Source: Spirodela intermedia (lineage: Eukaryota; Streptophyta; Magnoliopsida; Alismatales; Araceae). From it: 64,000 bases of DNA. Made by a program: the position numbers and the translations under genes. Under the pieces are notes generated by a model that made no database searches, was not told the DNA's origin, and was given only the letters and a program-made list of their open reading frames with translations. This document shows, piece by piece, positions 23,447-35,064 of this stretch (the first letter of the stretch is position 1; each line of letters opens with the position of its first letter). The DNA is taken from assembly GCA_902729315.2 (NCBI GenBank), contig LR746274.1, positions 6,569,037 to 6,633,036 on the forward strand, written 5' to 3'.

Positions 23447-24785
23447 GCTGAAATCCTATTGTTGGGCGGTTCCCTGGATTTTCTATGGGCTGACTAGGTA
23501 GCTGTCCCTCTTCTCTCTTATTCCCAAGAGCCTCTATAATTTGTTTCTGGTGCAGCATCATTTGGTTCATAGTTTGTTGCATCATTTGGCTCATTTGCTG
23601 CATCATTTCCATAGCATCAGGTTGGATTTGAGAGGACTGATTTTCCTGAAATCTGTTTTCTTGTTTTGGACGAAATTCAGAGTTTGAATTAGGTCTAAGT
23701 GCTTCTGGATTTTGAATATTATTTTGGTCTCTCCATGAAAAACTATTCCTCCAATTAGGATTATAAGAATTTGAAAAAGGTTCCCTGTTTCTATTAAAAC
23801 CGTGAGCTACTTGCACTTGTTCTTGCATAGGGTGAAATGATTGATCTAAATTATAACATTGAAATTCAGAATAATCGTTTTCACCATACATAGGACATGT
23901 ACTATTCGAATCAATGTTTTCTAATCTTTGATTAATCTGATTAACCTCATTTCTAAGTTTAGAATCATCATCATGATGCAATTCATAAATTCCTCTCTTC
24001 TTATCCCTGTCATATAATTCAAAAGAGGCTTGATCTCTAGAATTTTCACTTAAATTCTCATAAAGACTGTAAATCTCATCAGGAGTTTTCTTTATAAAAG
24101 CTCTTCCACATATAGAATCAACCATATTTCTATGTTGTTCTAATAATCCATCATAAAAAATTCTATTGAGCTGCCACTTAGGTATAGCATGATGAGGACA
24201 CTTTCTAAGTAAATCTTTAAATTTTTCCCATGTCTCATGCAAAGTTTCTCCTGGTCTTTGAGAAAAACTCTATATATGTTTTCTCATATTTTGAGTTTTT
24301 CCTAAGGGATAAAATTTTCGAAGAAAGGCCTGTTCTATATCTTTCCAGCTAGTTAATTCTCTATCTAATGTGGATAGCCAATGACTAGCTTTGTCCCTAA
24401 GTGTATGAGTGAATAATTTCATCTTAATAATTTCCGGTGTAACTTGAGGGAGATTAACTAAATCACAGACCATATGAAAATTTTCCAAGTGCTGATGAGG
24501 TTCCTCTAAAAGCAATCCATGAAAATTAGGGAGCATTTGAAAAATTCCTGGATTTATTTCGAATTTAACAGTGGGTGCTAATGGGACTCTAATATTGGAT
24601 GCTCTTTGAAATGAATCAGGGATATAATGATTTTTCATGGCCATAGGATTGTTCTCAGTTTGACCTGTACTTCCTTCAAGATCCATCAAAATTAATTTTT
24701 CTTTCTGATTTTTCTTTTTGAATGAAATAATGAAAGGATTTTCTAGCCTTGGATGCAAGGATCTTCCACCATGCATAAAAATCAA
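23418..24785 (-). pseudogene. Gag of the minus-strand Athila/Tat-like element
   Basis: Frame 24270-24785 (minus) encodes the gag N-terminal part that the plus arm has lost, with the retrotransposon gag motif LRDKASHWLSTLDRELTSW and FYPLG. A TAG at 24270-24272 then breaks it at the same codon as in the plus arm. Frame 23418-24242 continues gag (HETWEKFKDLLRKCPHH, FYDGLLEQHR) and ends in a shifted tail where the 14-nt deletion lies. A 57-nt stretch present in the plus arm (around DLLIDNIRKPFNP) is missing here. Confidence 0.85.
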
Positions 24786-24931
24786 TAAATTCGAGGGAAA
24801 AAGTTAGTAACTGTTACCCTCCTTCAGGATGCTCCAGTCCTTGCCGTGCTTCTTTTCGTTCCCTTTTCGTTCCCTTTTTTTTTGTGTACTCTAAGAGAAA
24901 AATAGAAAAATACTAAATATTATGCAATACA

Positions 24932-24951
24932 TCTCCGGCAACGGCGGCAAA
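24932..24951 (-). other. Primer binding site of the minus-strand element
   Basis: On the minus strand the sequence is TGCCGCCGTTGCCGGAGAT, just inside the LTR ending at 24955. It corresponds to the tRNA-Asp site of the plus arm with a few differences, so it is probably a decayed primer site. Confidence 0.7.
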
Positions 24952-24954
24952 ATT

Positions 24955-26188
24955 TGACGTGACTCAGTCGTTTAATTTGACGGCCGGAAGAATCGTAGTT
25001 GAACAAAGTATAGTTTGGTAAATTAAAATCACACAAAGTATCACTAAATAAAGCGTAAATTAAACTGAAAGCAGGAAACCACAGTTCCGGCGTCGCGACG
25101 GCGATGCGTCGGCGATGCACCGGAATCCTGAGCGTTCGGGAGGATCGTCGTGCAGTGTCCACGGCCTCGAAGGCTCTCCTTGGACAAAGACGACGTGGGC
25201 AATCTCTAGATCTTCTCGCGAAGTCTAGAGATCAATGAAGTGGGTCGTCGAGTCGTCTCCGGCGGCTGTCACCCAGCGGAGCGGAAAAACGGCGACTTTG
25301 CGGCTCTCCAGCGGCTTTCACCCGTCGGAGAGGAGCTGGATGGAGGTGGGGCGCGTGTCAGGGAGCTTCATCCTCAGGTCCGCGCAGCAAGGGGAGGCTC
25401 TTAATCGCATCTGGTACGCTCTCAGGAGGTGGCGACTCGTCTCCCGGCGGATCGTCCTCTTCCCGACGACGGCTTGTTTGTCGATCAATCGGAGATGATT
25501 TACTCGATGGATTGCGATCCTTTTATCGTGAATCGTTCAGCAATTTTAGTAGCAATGCTCCGCGAATCACGTTGACGAGATTTTCGCCGATGATCCAGCG
25601 ATTCCGGTTGCTTAATCCTTCACCGGCGATCTGCAGGAAAGTCGCGATAATCAGTTAAAAATATATGAATTTTGACTCTGGGAGGATTTGAACCCGCGGC
25701 GGTCGCCCGCCCCTGAGCAAGGTGTGACGCGGGTTTAGTCCCACATCGGTTGTGCGCGGATTATTCGGGCGAATATATAGTAAAGTTAGCTTTCTAGGCA
25801 AAGTCCTCTCGCGTGTACGACCACATCTTGCCCCATAGCCGGCTGGCCACCGGTGACGTGGAAGGGGAGTAGCGCACACGTGCCCCTATCGATCCAAGCA
25901 AGCCGCTCGAGCCCCTGCTCGCGGCTACTCCCCGAGTGCGCTTCCGACCCGGCTGGCCGGCGGGTCCCTCCATTTTGCAATATTTTTATTTTTATTACTT
26001 GTTCTTCATTTATCTCAAAACTAAGACTGTAAAAATCGTATAAAATCACATAATTACCCAAAAATTCACGTTAATGACCTGAAAACCACTTTTCATGCTT
26101 TAACACAAATATAAGTCAATTTATCATGAGTTAAGGCTAAAACTATATTATTTACTAATTATTAACTCATGATAATGAAGACTTATCA
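24955..26188 (-). repeat. 5' LTR of the minus-strand Athila/Tat-like element
   Basis: Read on the minus strand it starts TGATAAGTCTTCATTATC at 26188 and ends ...CTGAGTCACGTCA at 24955. Length 1,234 bp. About 400 bp are missing near the 3' end of the LTR: the TTCTTCCGGC block is joined directly to AAATTAAACGACTGAG. It keeps a perfect USE-like box at 25737-25748 (plus strand) and TATATA at 25774-25779. The outer 5-bp flank is AGAAG, which does not match the left flank CCACG of the plus arm. Confidence 0.9.
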
Positions 26189-27035
26189 AGAAGGCATGAA
26201 GAAGGATCCACCGTCAATTCAACAAAAAAATAGTATGGATCTAGTGGTTGAGATACTTACTTATCAAGAGGCACACGAGAAGTCATGAAGGAAGATCCGA
26301 TGGAGGAAATGATTACATGAAGATCTCATTGTAGTCCAAAGGGTGAGAATTCAACATGATGGTGAAGAGTTCTAAGGCTAATCACACAAGAATGGAGCAT
26401 CACAACTGTCAAATTAAGGGCTAAACTCATGAGAGTGAGAAAGAATGGATGGTACCGTCATATATACATGATGTATCAAACAATTCAAATTTAGCTTATC
26501 TTAGTGGAACTTTAGGCGGTTGCCATCCCAAGAGGGTTTGAAGGATCCCAAGCTCCATACCTCACGATCGAAGGTGTGTTGTTTGTTCATCATCAAGTTA
26601 TTCGCCCTTAATGAGATTCCATCCCATGGCTAGTAACTATCACCTTCTTCTAGTAGAAATAAGGAAGGAGACATGGTGATAATCAGGTTGGTTTTGAAGA
26701 ACCTAAGTCAGATGTTCTTAGTTAAGAAATAGATTTTGATTAGCATTAGAGTTGATCACATGATCCCTTTGATTGTGTGATATCATCCATACTTCGACAA
26801 ATCTGTTTCATGCCTCAGCCCCTTTTTTTCCTATCGCTTCTCATTTTTTCTTCTTCTTCGTGATCTCAATCATTCCTATCAATTTTAATCAACAAATAAA
26901 AATGAACTTTACCCATCATTCCATGAGGATTGATTCCCGAGTTTACTATTGTACTGAGTTATTTCCTAATATAATCAAAAGGAGTAAATTCGAGAGTATA
27001 AATATTATTGACTGACAGATTTTGGGGCTTTTGAA
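26189..27035. other. AT-rich intergenic or transposon-derived sequence, no gene recognised
   Basis: Nothing with a recognisable domain. Short open frames here (for example 26773-27015) look random. Confidence 0.4.
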
Positions 27036-27220
27036 CGACCATCAATTTTGTTCTATCAATAAGATAATTCAAAACCATCTACGAAAATGCAATAAAGGCT
27101 GAACCCAAAGATGAAAGAAGTGGTAAAAAAAGAAATCATTAAATGATTAGATCCTGATATTATTTACCCTATTTTTGATAGTTAGTGTGATCACTCTTAA
27201 GTCGTTGTTATTAAGGTCAT
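27036..27220 (+). pseudogene. Athila/Tat-like reverse transcriptase start fragment
   Basis: A broken translation reads LNPKMKEVVKKEIIK, then DPDIIYPIFDS, matching LNPNMMEIVKKEILKW...DIIYPI at 22118-22199. The next part of RT (QWVNPTQVVPKKAGLAVI) is found at about 29838, so one old pol gene was split by later insertions. Confidence 0.7.
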
Positions 27221-27412
27221 CAATTTTAAATTTATAAACTGATTTTCGTAGGAATAGTTTCTTGATGAATTAGTGGAAAATCAGGTCGAATAAGAGGAGT
27301 GTTTTGAATTAGTTGATGTATATTAATTAATAATCATATTTTGATTTTTTTACTCTCTTAAATCTAATAGCCATAAATAGAAACATTTAGTGCACGTTGA
27401 GAGGAAGATTTC

Positions 27413-28979
27413 TGATAAGTCTTCATTATCATGAGTTAATAATTAGTAAATAATATAATTTTAGCCTTAAATCATGAGAAATAGACTTATATTTGTGTTA
27501 AAGTGTGAAAAGTGGTTTTTAGTTGATTAATGTGAATTTTTAGGTAATTATGTGATTTTACATGAATTTATATGATTTTTATAGTCTTGCTTTTGAGATA
27601 AATGAAGAAAAAGAAATAAAAAATGAGGGGGACCCGCCGGCCAGCCGGGCCCACAAGCAGGTCGGAAGCTCAGTCAGGGAGTAGCCGCGAGCAGAGGCTT
27701 GAGCGGCTTGGACCAATAGGGGCACGTGCGCCACTCCCCTTCCACATCACCGGTGGCCAGCTGGTTGTGGGGCAAAGAGTGGTCGTACACAGAGAAGGAA
27801 CTTTGCTTAGAAATGTAACATTACTATATATTCGCTCGAAAAATCAGCACACAACCGATGTGGGACTAAACCGGCGTCACACCTTCCTCAGAAGGGGCGG
27901 ACAATATTACTATATATTTTTATCTGATTATCGCGACTTTCCTGCAGATCGCTGGTGAAGGATTAAGCAACGAGAATCGCTGGATCATCGGCGAAAATCT
28001 CGTCAACGCGATTCACCGAGCATTGCTACTAAAATTGCTGAACGATTCGCGATAAAAGGCTCGCGAATCCATCGAGTAAATCATCTCGATTGATCGACGA
28101 ACAAGCCATCGTCAGCAAGAGGACGATCCGCCGGGAGACGAGTCGCCACCTCCTGTGAGCTTACCAGATGCGATGAAGAGCCTCCTCTTGCTGCGCGGAC
28201 CTGAGGATGAAGCTCCCTGACATGCGCCCCACCTCCATCCAGCTCCTCTCCGTCGGGTGACAGCCGTCGGAGACCCGCAAAGTCGTTGTTTTTCCGCTCC
28301 GCCGGGTGACAGCCGCCGGAGACAAGTCGACGACCCATTTCATTAATCTCTAGACTTCGCGAGAAGATATAGATATTGCCCATGTCGTCTTTGTCCAAAG
28401 AGAGCCTTTAAGGCTGTGGACACTGCACGACAATCCTCCTGAACGTTCAGGATTCCGGTGCATCGCCGTCGCGATGCCGGAACTCTGTTTTCCTGCTTTC
28501 AACTTAATTTACGCTTCATTTAGTGATACTTTGTGTGATTTTAATTTACCAAAATGTACTTCATTCAATTACGATTCTTCCGGCTTTTACAGATCTTAAT
28601 TTGATTAATTAAATCGTCCGTAATCACTTACGTAAGAATCACCGGGCAGAATCACCGGGCGTTCGCCAGGTGCTGACGTCATCCTGACGTCTGCACCCTT
28701 ATTTCTTTTTTTCGTGAATTTTAAATATATTTCCTTTTCATTTCTTAGTATAAAATTCATAAAAAATCGTATTCATTGAGAAAAAATCTGAATAATTACA
28801 AAATATTATATTACATCCTTGTGATCGACTGAAAAATTACCGCTATTTTTTGGAAGTTTTATTGAATTAGAATTGATATATTTGTTCAGAAATACTTCTA
28901 AATATCCGAAAATTCGTATTTTCTAGTTTTACAAATCTTATATTTGCGTGATTTAATATACAACGACTGAGTCATGCCA
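27413..28979 (+). repeat. Solo LTR with target site duplication ATTTC
   Basis: The 1,567-bp copy starts TGATAAGTCTTCATTATC and ends ...GACTGAGTCATGCCA. The 5-bp ATTTC is present immediately before (27408-27412) and after (28980-28984). One LTR with a perfect duplication and no internal region is the signature of LTR-LTR recombination. Internal TATA at 27825-27830 and USE-like motif (complement) at 27856-27867, gap 25 nt. Confidence 0.95.
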
Positions 28980-28984
28980 ATTTC

Positions 28985-29815
28985 TCTCAAGGTTCAACAT
29001 GTTACCTTGTAGATAAATTACGGATGGCCAATGGGGATGATTCTTGCCCTCAATGACTTCGACTATTCAAAATCAATGAGATGAAGGGAAAGAGAGTTTC
29101 ATGAAATTTAGATTGAATTAACTAGGATAAAAGAGGTTTGATTACATAAAAGTCAAAGGAAAAAAACGAAAATGATTTCTCCCTATTATTTTGATGTACG
29201 TGGGGAGAGAATGGTAGCCTCATACAAGGGAGGAGACCCACGATCATTGTTGGTCCTCTCACCACCAGAAGGAGGGGGGAAGGGATGAGTTGGCCCATCT
29301 ATGGTGTGCTGTAGGTGGCGCCAAGGGAGAGAGGAGGAGCAGGCCATCCCCACGGTGAGAGAGGCATGCATCAAAAGAAGAAGGGGAGGAATGAGAGGGC
29401 TGATCGTGAATGAGGTCCCAGCCGGCAGCCGGTCCTTTTTTGGAATCGTATGCCCTATTGTAGGCATATCCCTTATGCCCCTCTCAATTTGCAAAAATAA
29501 CAAGTCAATCAATTTTACAATTTTACCTTTTTATGTTCACTAATTTTTCAATAGTCTATGATGAAACTAGGAATATATGTATGCTCATGCTCATGGATCA
29601 TGATTATCTATTAATCCTCTTTCCTCCAATAATTATTAATCATATATTTCTCCTCTCATTTATTTGATGCTCTCATCCTAGTAAAAAATAAGAAACTAAT
29701 ACAATTCATAAACCATCATGTGAAAATGCATAAGTAAAGTATTGAATGTATATTCATCATATTCCTATATTACTTAGGCTTTAAATAATAATCTTGTTGT
29801 CCCCTTTAGTATGAT
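28985..29815. other. Unassigned sequence inside the split pol gene
   Basis: About 830 bp of moderately GC-rich sequence with no recognised domain. Overlapping open frames at 29186-29512 (minus) and 29301-29543 (plus) look incidental. It separates the two halves of the decayed RT and could be an unrecognised insertion. Confidence 0.35.
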
Positions 29816-32268
29816 GATTGCTCAAATTATCACAGTGGGTCAATCCAACACAAGTAGTTCCAAAAAAAGCTGGATTGGCAGTGATAAAAAATGAAAAAGG
29901 GGAAGAATTACAAAGAAGAGTCACCATGAGATGGAGGAATGTATTGATTATTGCAAGCTAATGTGGTGACAAAGAAAGATTATTTCTCTTTGCTATTTAT
30001 TGATCAAAATTTAAAAAGTCTAGTAGGGCAAAAATATTTTTGTTTCTTAGATGAATTTTCAGGATATAATTAGATAGTAATATTTCCAGAAAACTAATAG
30101 AAAACAACATTTACATGCCTATTTGGAACATATGTATTAAACACATGCCCTTTGGTTTATGCAATGCACCTGTCACATTTTAGAGATGCATGATGTTTAT
30201 ATTTACTAAAATGATTAGTGACTTTTTAGAAGTTTTCATGGACGATTTTTCAGTATTTGGTGATTCATTTGATATATGTCTAAATAATCTTAAGAAAGTA
30301 CTCAAGAGATGTGAATAAATCAATTTAGTTTTTAGTTGGGAGAAAAGTCATTTCATGGTTAGAGAATGTATTATTTAAGGGTACATTGTGAGTGAAATAA
30401 GAATAAAGATAGATAGAGCACAAATTGATTCTATTATTAATTTACCACCACCTAATTTTGTTTGTCAAATGAGATCATTTCTAGGACATGTTGGTTTCTA
30501 TAGAAGATTTATCAAGGATTTTTTGAAAATTACTAAACCTCTTACAACCTTATTTGCTAAAGATATCACTTTTGATTTTGATGAAACATATTTAAAAACT
30601 TTTTCTATACTTAAGAATGCATTAACCAAGACACCTATTTTACAATCATCCACTTGGTCAATTCCTTTTGAAATTATGTCTGATGCTTCAAATCATGCGT
30701 TGAGTGCTATTTTAGGTCAACTAATTGACAAGAAACTAATGGTAATTTATTATGTAAGTAAGAACTACTTCTGATGCACAAATAAATTATATCACTAAGG
30801 AAAAAGGATTATAGATTGTACATCTTAGCATCTAAAGTTATTGTATATTCAAATCACACAGCCCTAAGATATTTGTTGACCAAGAAAGAAACAAAATCAC
30901 ATTCACATAGATAGATTTTATTATTGCAAGAATTTAACTTAGAGATCTGAGATAAGAAAGGTGTAAAAAATATAGTAGCTGACTATTTGTCTATAATTAA
31001 AGGACATGAAAAGGTTGAATTAAATGATTTATTTCTTGATGAACATATTTTTACGTTACATAGTAAACTCACACCATGGTATGTACATATAGTCAATTAT
31101 TTAGCAATTGGTAAAATACTATCACATTGGCAAAAGGATGAATGGGAATGATTCTTTGTTCGCGTTAAATATTATATTTGGGATGATCTCAATTTAGTTT
31201 ATCTATGTTCAGATCAAATTTTACAAAGATGTATTCTTGAAGAAGAATAATTTCTAATTTTAGAACATTGTCATTCTTGCAATGTGGTTTCTATTGGCCA
31301 TCTTTATTTAAAGATGCTCACACATTTTATAGGCAATGTATCAAATGTCAGGCTGCCATAAATATTCAAAAAGGAAATACAATGACTTGAAAATCAATAA
31401 ATATTGTTGAAATTTTTGTTATTTGGGGCATTGACTTTACAGGACCCTTTCCTTCAACTTGAGGCTATGCATATATTTTGTTAGCTATTGATTATGTGTC
31501 AAAATAGGTAGAAGTTATTAAAACAAGGACAAATGATCATAAAGTAGTTATCTAATTTGTCTAAAGTAATATCTTTACATGAGTTGGATGTCTTAAAGTA
31601 ATAATTAGTGATGGGATAACTCATTTCACTAATCATTACTTTAGAATGTTACTTAGAAAATATGGTGTTAATCATAGGATAGTACCCTATATCATCCTTA
31701 AAAAAATGGTCAAATAGAATTAGCCAATAGAGATATGAAAAATATTTTATAGAAAGTTGTCTCTTGAAAAATGGTCAAACAGAATTAGCTAATAGAGAAA
31801 TAAAAAATATTTTGCAGAAAGTTCTTTCTTGAAAAATATTTAGCCAATAGAAAAGATTGATTTGAAAAATTAAATGATGCATTATGAGCATATAAGACAG
31901 CATACAAAGCTCCTTTAAGTACATCACCTTAAATATTAGTTTATGGAAAATCGTGTCATTCACTAGTAGAAATTCAACACCTTGTATATTAGGGCTATTA
32001 TGAAGCTTAATATGGATACAAAAAATTCAAGCCATAAGAGATTTTTACAATTTCAGGAATTAAATGAAATTCGTAATGAAGCTTATGAGAATTCTCTGAT
32101 TTATAAGGCTAAAGTTAAGGATTTCTATAATAGACATCACTAAAAAAAATATAGAACCACAACAAAAAGTTTGGTTATATAGTTCCAGATTAAAATTATT
32201 TATTGGAAAGTTAACATCTAGGTGGGTTGGTCCATATCTTCTTGAGAATATTGATCAATATGGGGTAG
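29816..32268 (+). mobile_element. Decayed Athila/Tat-like pol: RT, RNase H, integrase
   Basis: The plus strand, with many stops, reads in order: QWVNPTQVVPKKAGLAVI (about 29838), the MPFGLCNAP block (about 30150), the catalytic block VFMDDFSVFGDSFDICLNNL (about 30235-30290), then an open frame 30388-30774 with PNFVCQMRSFLGHVGFYRRF and an RNase H start (IMSDASNHALSAILGQ). Integrase follows: CHSCNVV (zinc-binding end, about 31270), GIDFTGPFP (about 31425) and the LANRDMKN piece (about 31720). The segment stops at an inverted LTR at 32269. The family is the same lineage as the 18.5-26.2 kb element, which itself lacks this part of pol. Confidence 0.8.
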
Positions 32269-33057
32269 TGACATGACGTAGTCATTGTATAATAAACCAC
32301 GTAAATTTAAAATTTATCACACCAGAAAATATCAATTTTTAGATATTTAGAAGTATTTCAGAAAAAAATATCAATTATAATTCAATAAAAGTTCTAGAAA
32401 TATTGAATTTTTTTTGGACGATCACAAGGTTGTATATAATATCAGGTAATATTTCAGATTTTTTCTCAAAGAATAAGATTTTTTTATAAATTTTATACTA
32501 AGAAATAAAAATATAGTATATTTAAAATTTATAAAAAAAATAAATAAGAATCACAAGGATGTTAGGATGATATCAGCACCCGACAAACGTGAATCGGGCT
32601 AAAATAGAATTTTACTTGATGATTATTACGTAAGTGATTAGAGACAATTTAATTGGTCAAATTTAAATTTATAAAAGCTAGAAGAATCATAAATGAATGA
32701 AAAATAATTTAAAAACTTGACATCACACAAAAGATCACTAAATGAAGTGAAAATTAAGGTGAAAGCAAGAAAGATAGATTTTGGCCTCGTGACAACGATC
32801 GTTAGAATTTTGTATGTTTGCGATATCCACAACCTCAATAACTTTCCTTAAACATGGACGACATAGGTATTCACTGGATTTGCTTTCAAAGTACATAAAA
32901 TGATGGTAGAAGTTAAACTAGTTAAAAAATAGTAAAACATAGTTATGGCATCGTGATGGTAATGCGTCGGCGATGTGTTAGAATCTTAAGTATTTGGGAG
33001 GATTTTCGTGCAATGTCTACAACCTCAAATGCTTTGCTTAGACAATGACAATATGGG
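32269..33057 (-). repeat. Diverged, partial LTR of the Athila/Tat-like family
   Basis: Minus orientation. The terminal block TGACATGACGTAGTC...GTATAATAAACC at 32269 is the inverted LTR 3' end, followed by the family's AT-rich block and the TTACGTAAG block. It decays after about 32910. The segment 32940-33057 repeats part of the same LTR (the GCGTCGGCGATG block), so there is a partial internal duplication. Confidence 0.75.
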
Positions 33058-34227
33058 TGACATGACTTAGTTGTTGTATAGTCAATCACGCAAATTTAAA
33101 ATTTATAACACTAGAAAATACTAATTTTTAGATATTTAGAAGTAGTTCTAAACAAATATATCAATTATAATTCAATAAAACTTTTAAAAATATAACTTTT
33201 AAAAACAGAGATGTAATATAATATATAATTGTTCAGAATTTTTCTCATAAAATATAATTTTTTATGAATTTTATACTAATAAATAAAAATGAAATATATT
33301 TAAAATTCACGAAAAAGGAAAATAAGGGTGCGGAGTCAGGAAAATAAGGAAAACGCCTAACGAATGCGAATTGGACAGAAATAGTGTTTCTTACGTACGT
33401 GATTATAGATGATTTAATTGGTCAAATTAAGATATGTAAAAGCTAGAAAAATTATAATTGAATGAAGTATAGCTTGGTAAATTTAAATCACACAAATTAT
33501 CACTAAATGAAGTGAAAATTAAGCTGAAAACAAAAAAACAGAGTTCTAACATTGCGGCGGCAATACGTCGGCGATGCACCAGAATCCTGAGTGTTTAAGA
33601 GAATCGTTGTGTAGTGTCTACGGCCTGAAAGGCTCTCCTTGGATAAGGATAATGTAGGCAATCTCTAGATCTCCTTGTGAAGTCTAGAGATTAATAAAAT
33701 GGGTCGTCGAATCATCTCCGGCGGCTATCACTTGATATAGCAAAAAAGTGACAACTTTGCGGCTCTCTGATGGCTGTCATCTAATGCAGAGGAACTAGAT
33801 GAAGTTGGGGCGTGTGTCACGGAGCTTCATCCTCAAGTTCGCATAAGAAGAGGAGGCTTTTCATCACACTCAGTACGCTCTCAAGAGGTGGTGACTCGTC
33901 TCCTCGTGGATCGTCCTCTTCTCGACAAGGGCTTGTTCATTGATCAATCGGAGATGATTTACTCGATGGATTCGTGATCTTTTTATCGCGAATCATTTAG
34001 CAATTTTAGTAACAATATTCTGCAAATTGCGTTGATGAGATTTTTGCCGATGGTCCTACGATTTTGGCGGCTTAATCCTTCACTAGTGATCTACAAGAAA
34101 GTCGTGATAATCATATAAAAATACGAGTTTTGGCTCTAGGAGGATTTGAACCCACGCTAGTTGTCTGTTTACATGAGAGAGATTGAAATAAGTACTCTAA
34201 TGCCCTTATCAAGTGACGTCATTGACG
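33058..34227 (-). repeat. Truncated LTR of the Athila/Tat-like family, long-insert subfamily
   Basis: Minus orientation, starting TGACATGACTTAGTTG at 33058. It aligns with the other LTRs up to the TTTGGCTCTAGGAGG block and then enters the extra segment seen in the LTR at 41759 (TACTCTAATGCCCTTATCAAG). It is cut there, so the U3 end is missing. Confidence 0.8.
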
Positions 34228-34250
34228 TGACTTAGTCGTTGTATAGTCCC
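34228..34250 (-). repeat. Very short LTR terminal fragment
   Basis: TGACGTGACTTAGTCGTTG plus a few bases match the inverted LTR end and then stop. It is a relic of a further copy or of a recombination join. Confidence 0.6.
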
Positions 34251-35064
34251 TTAGTAATAGAATTACGAAAATAAAAATTTACAAATCTCAAACATCATAT
34301 TTTAATAAAAATAATAATAATTAAAAATGATGTACCTTTAGACACTTTGGATTCTTATATCAAGTATTTAAGAATAATGTCAAGCACTTATGATGGCGAG
34401 CGGGACCTGTCTCCATCAGCTCAGGAGACACCGGCAGTCCGAGTTCAGCCTGATCGACGCGCGAAGACGAAGGAGCCTGGCTTTCGCTACATGGCCTAGC
34501 CCTTCGAGACGATGACATTCCACCTCCGCGACGACGACGAGCTCGAGCTCACCCTTATCCTTCTTTGTATTTTCACGTTGACTTTTGGCCCTCGCATTTG
34601 TGTGTTAGCGGGTCCAATTCTATGTGTGTGTGTTGTTGTTTGTGTCTCCCTTTCTTTAGGATTTTATTGGGTCTCTCTCTTGAGGCCCAATTAAAACCCT
34701 AAGGGGGGGGACCTATATTTCTTTCCTTTTGGGCCTCTTTTGGGGCTTATTTGGGTCTTCATTTGAGGCCCACTTAAGCACCGTACGAGGGCCCTCTTCT
34801 TTCTCCTTTTAGGGGAGCTTATTGGGTCTCTCTTTTAGAGGCCTAATAAGCCCCTTTTATAGCCTTTTTGTGGCTTATGGGCTTGAGGGCCTCAAGTGGG
34901 CCCACCTCCCCTTAGCCCACTTGTGGGCCCTATATAAGGGGAGGTAGGACCCCCCCTCAAAAAAAAAAAAAGCACTGAATTTTGTGAGAGATTATCGTTT
35001 GTGAGTTACCTTCTTTGTGACCTAGGGTAGGGAGGGAAGGAGGGAGAGGAAGGCCGTCGATACC
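34251..35064 (+). other. Unassigned sequence with a promoter-like TATA, possibly LTR-derived
   Basis: The first 130 bp are AT-rich, then GC-rich sequence follows. At about 34780-34950 there are several GGGCC/GGCCC boxes and a CTATATAAGG TATA box at about 34931, followed by an A-run at 34959-34970. This arrangement resembles the U3/R part of an LTR from an unrelated family, but no ends were found. The solo LTR at 35065 splits this sequence; it continues at 36693. Confidence 0.35.

Noticed and set aside
18505-26188. Envelope-like gene in the Athila/Tat-like element
   Set aside because: Some Athila elements carry an env-like frame, but these copies break off within RT and no such frame is present.
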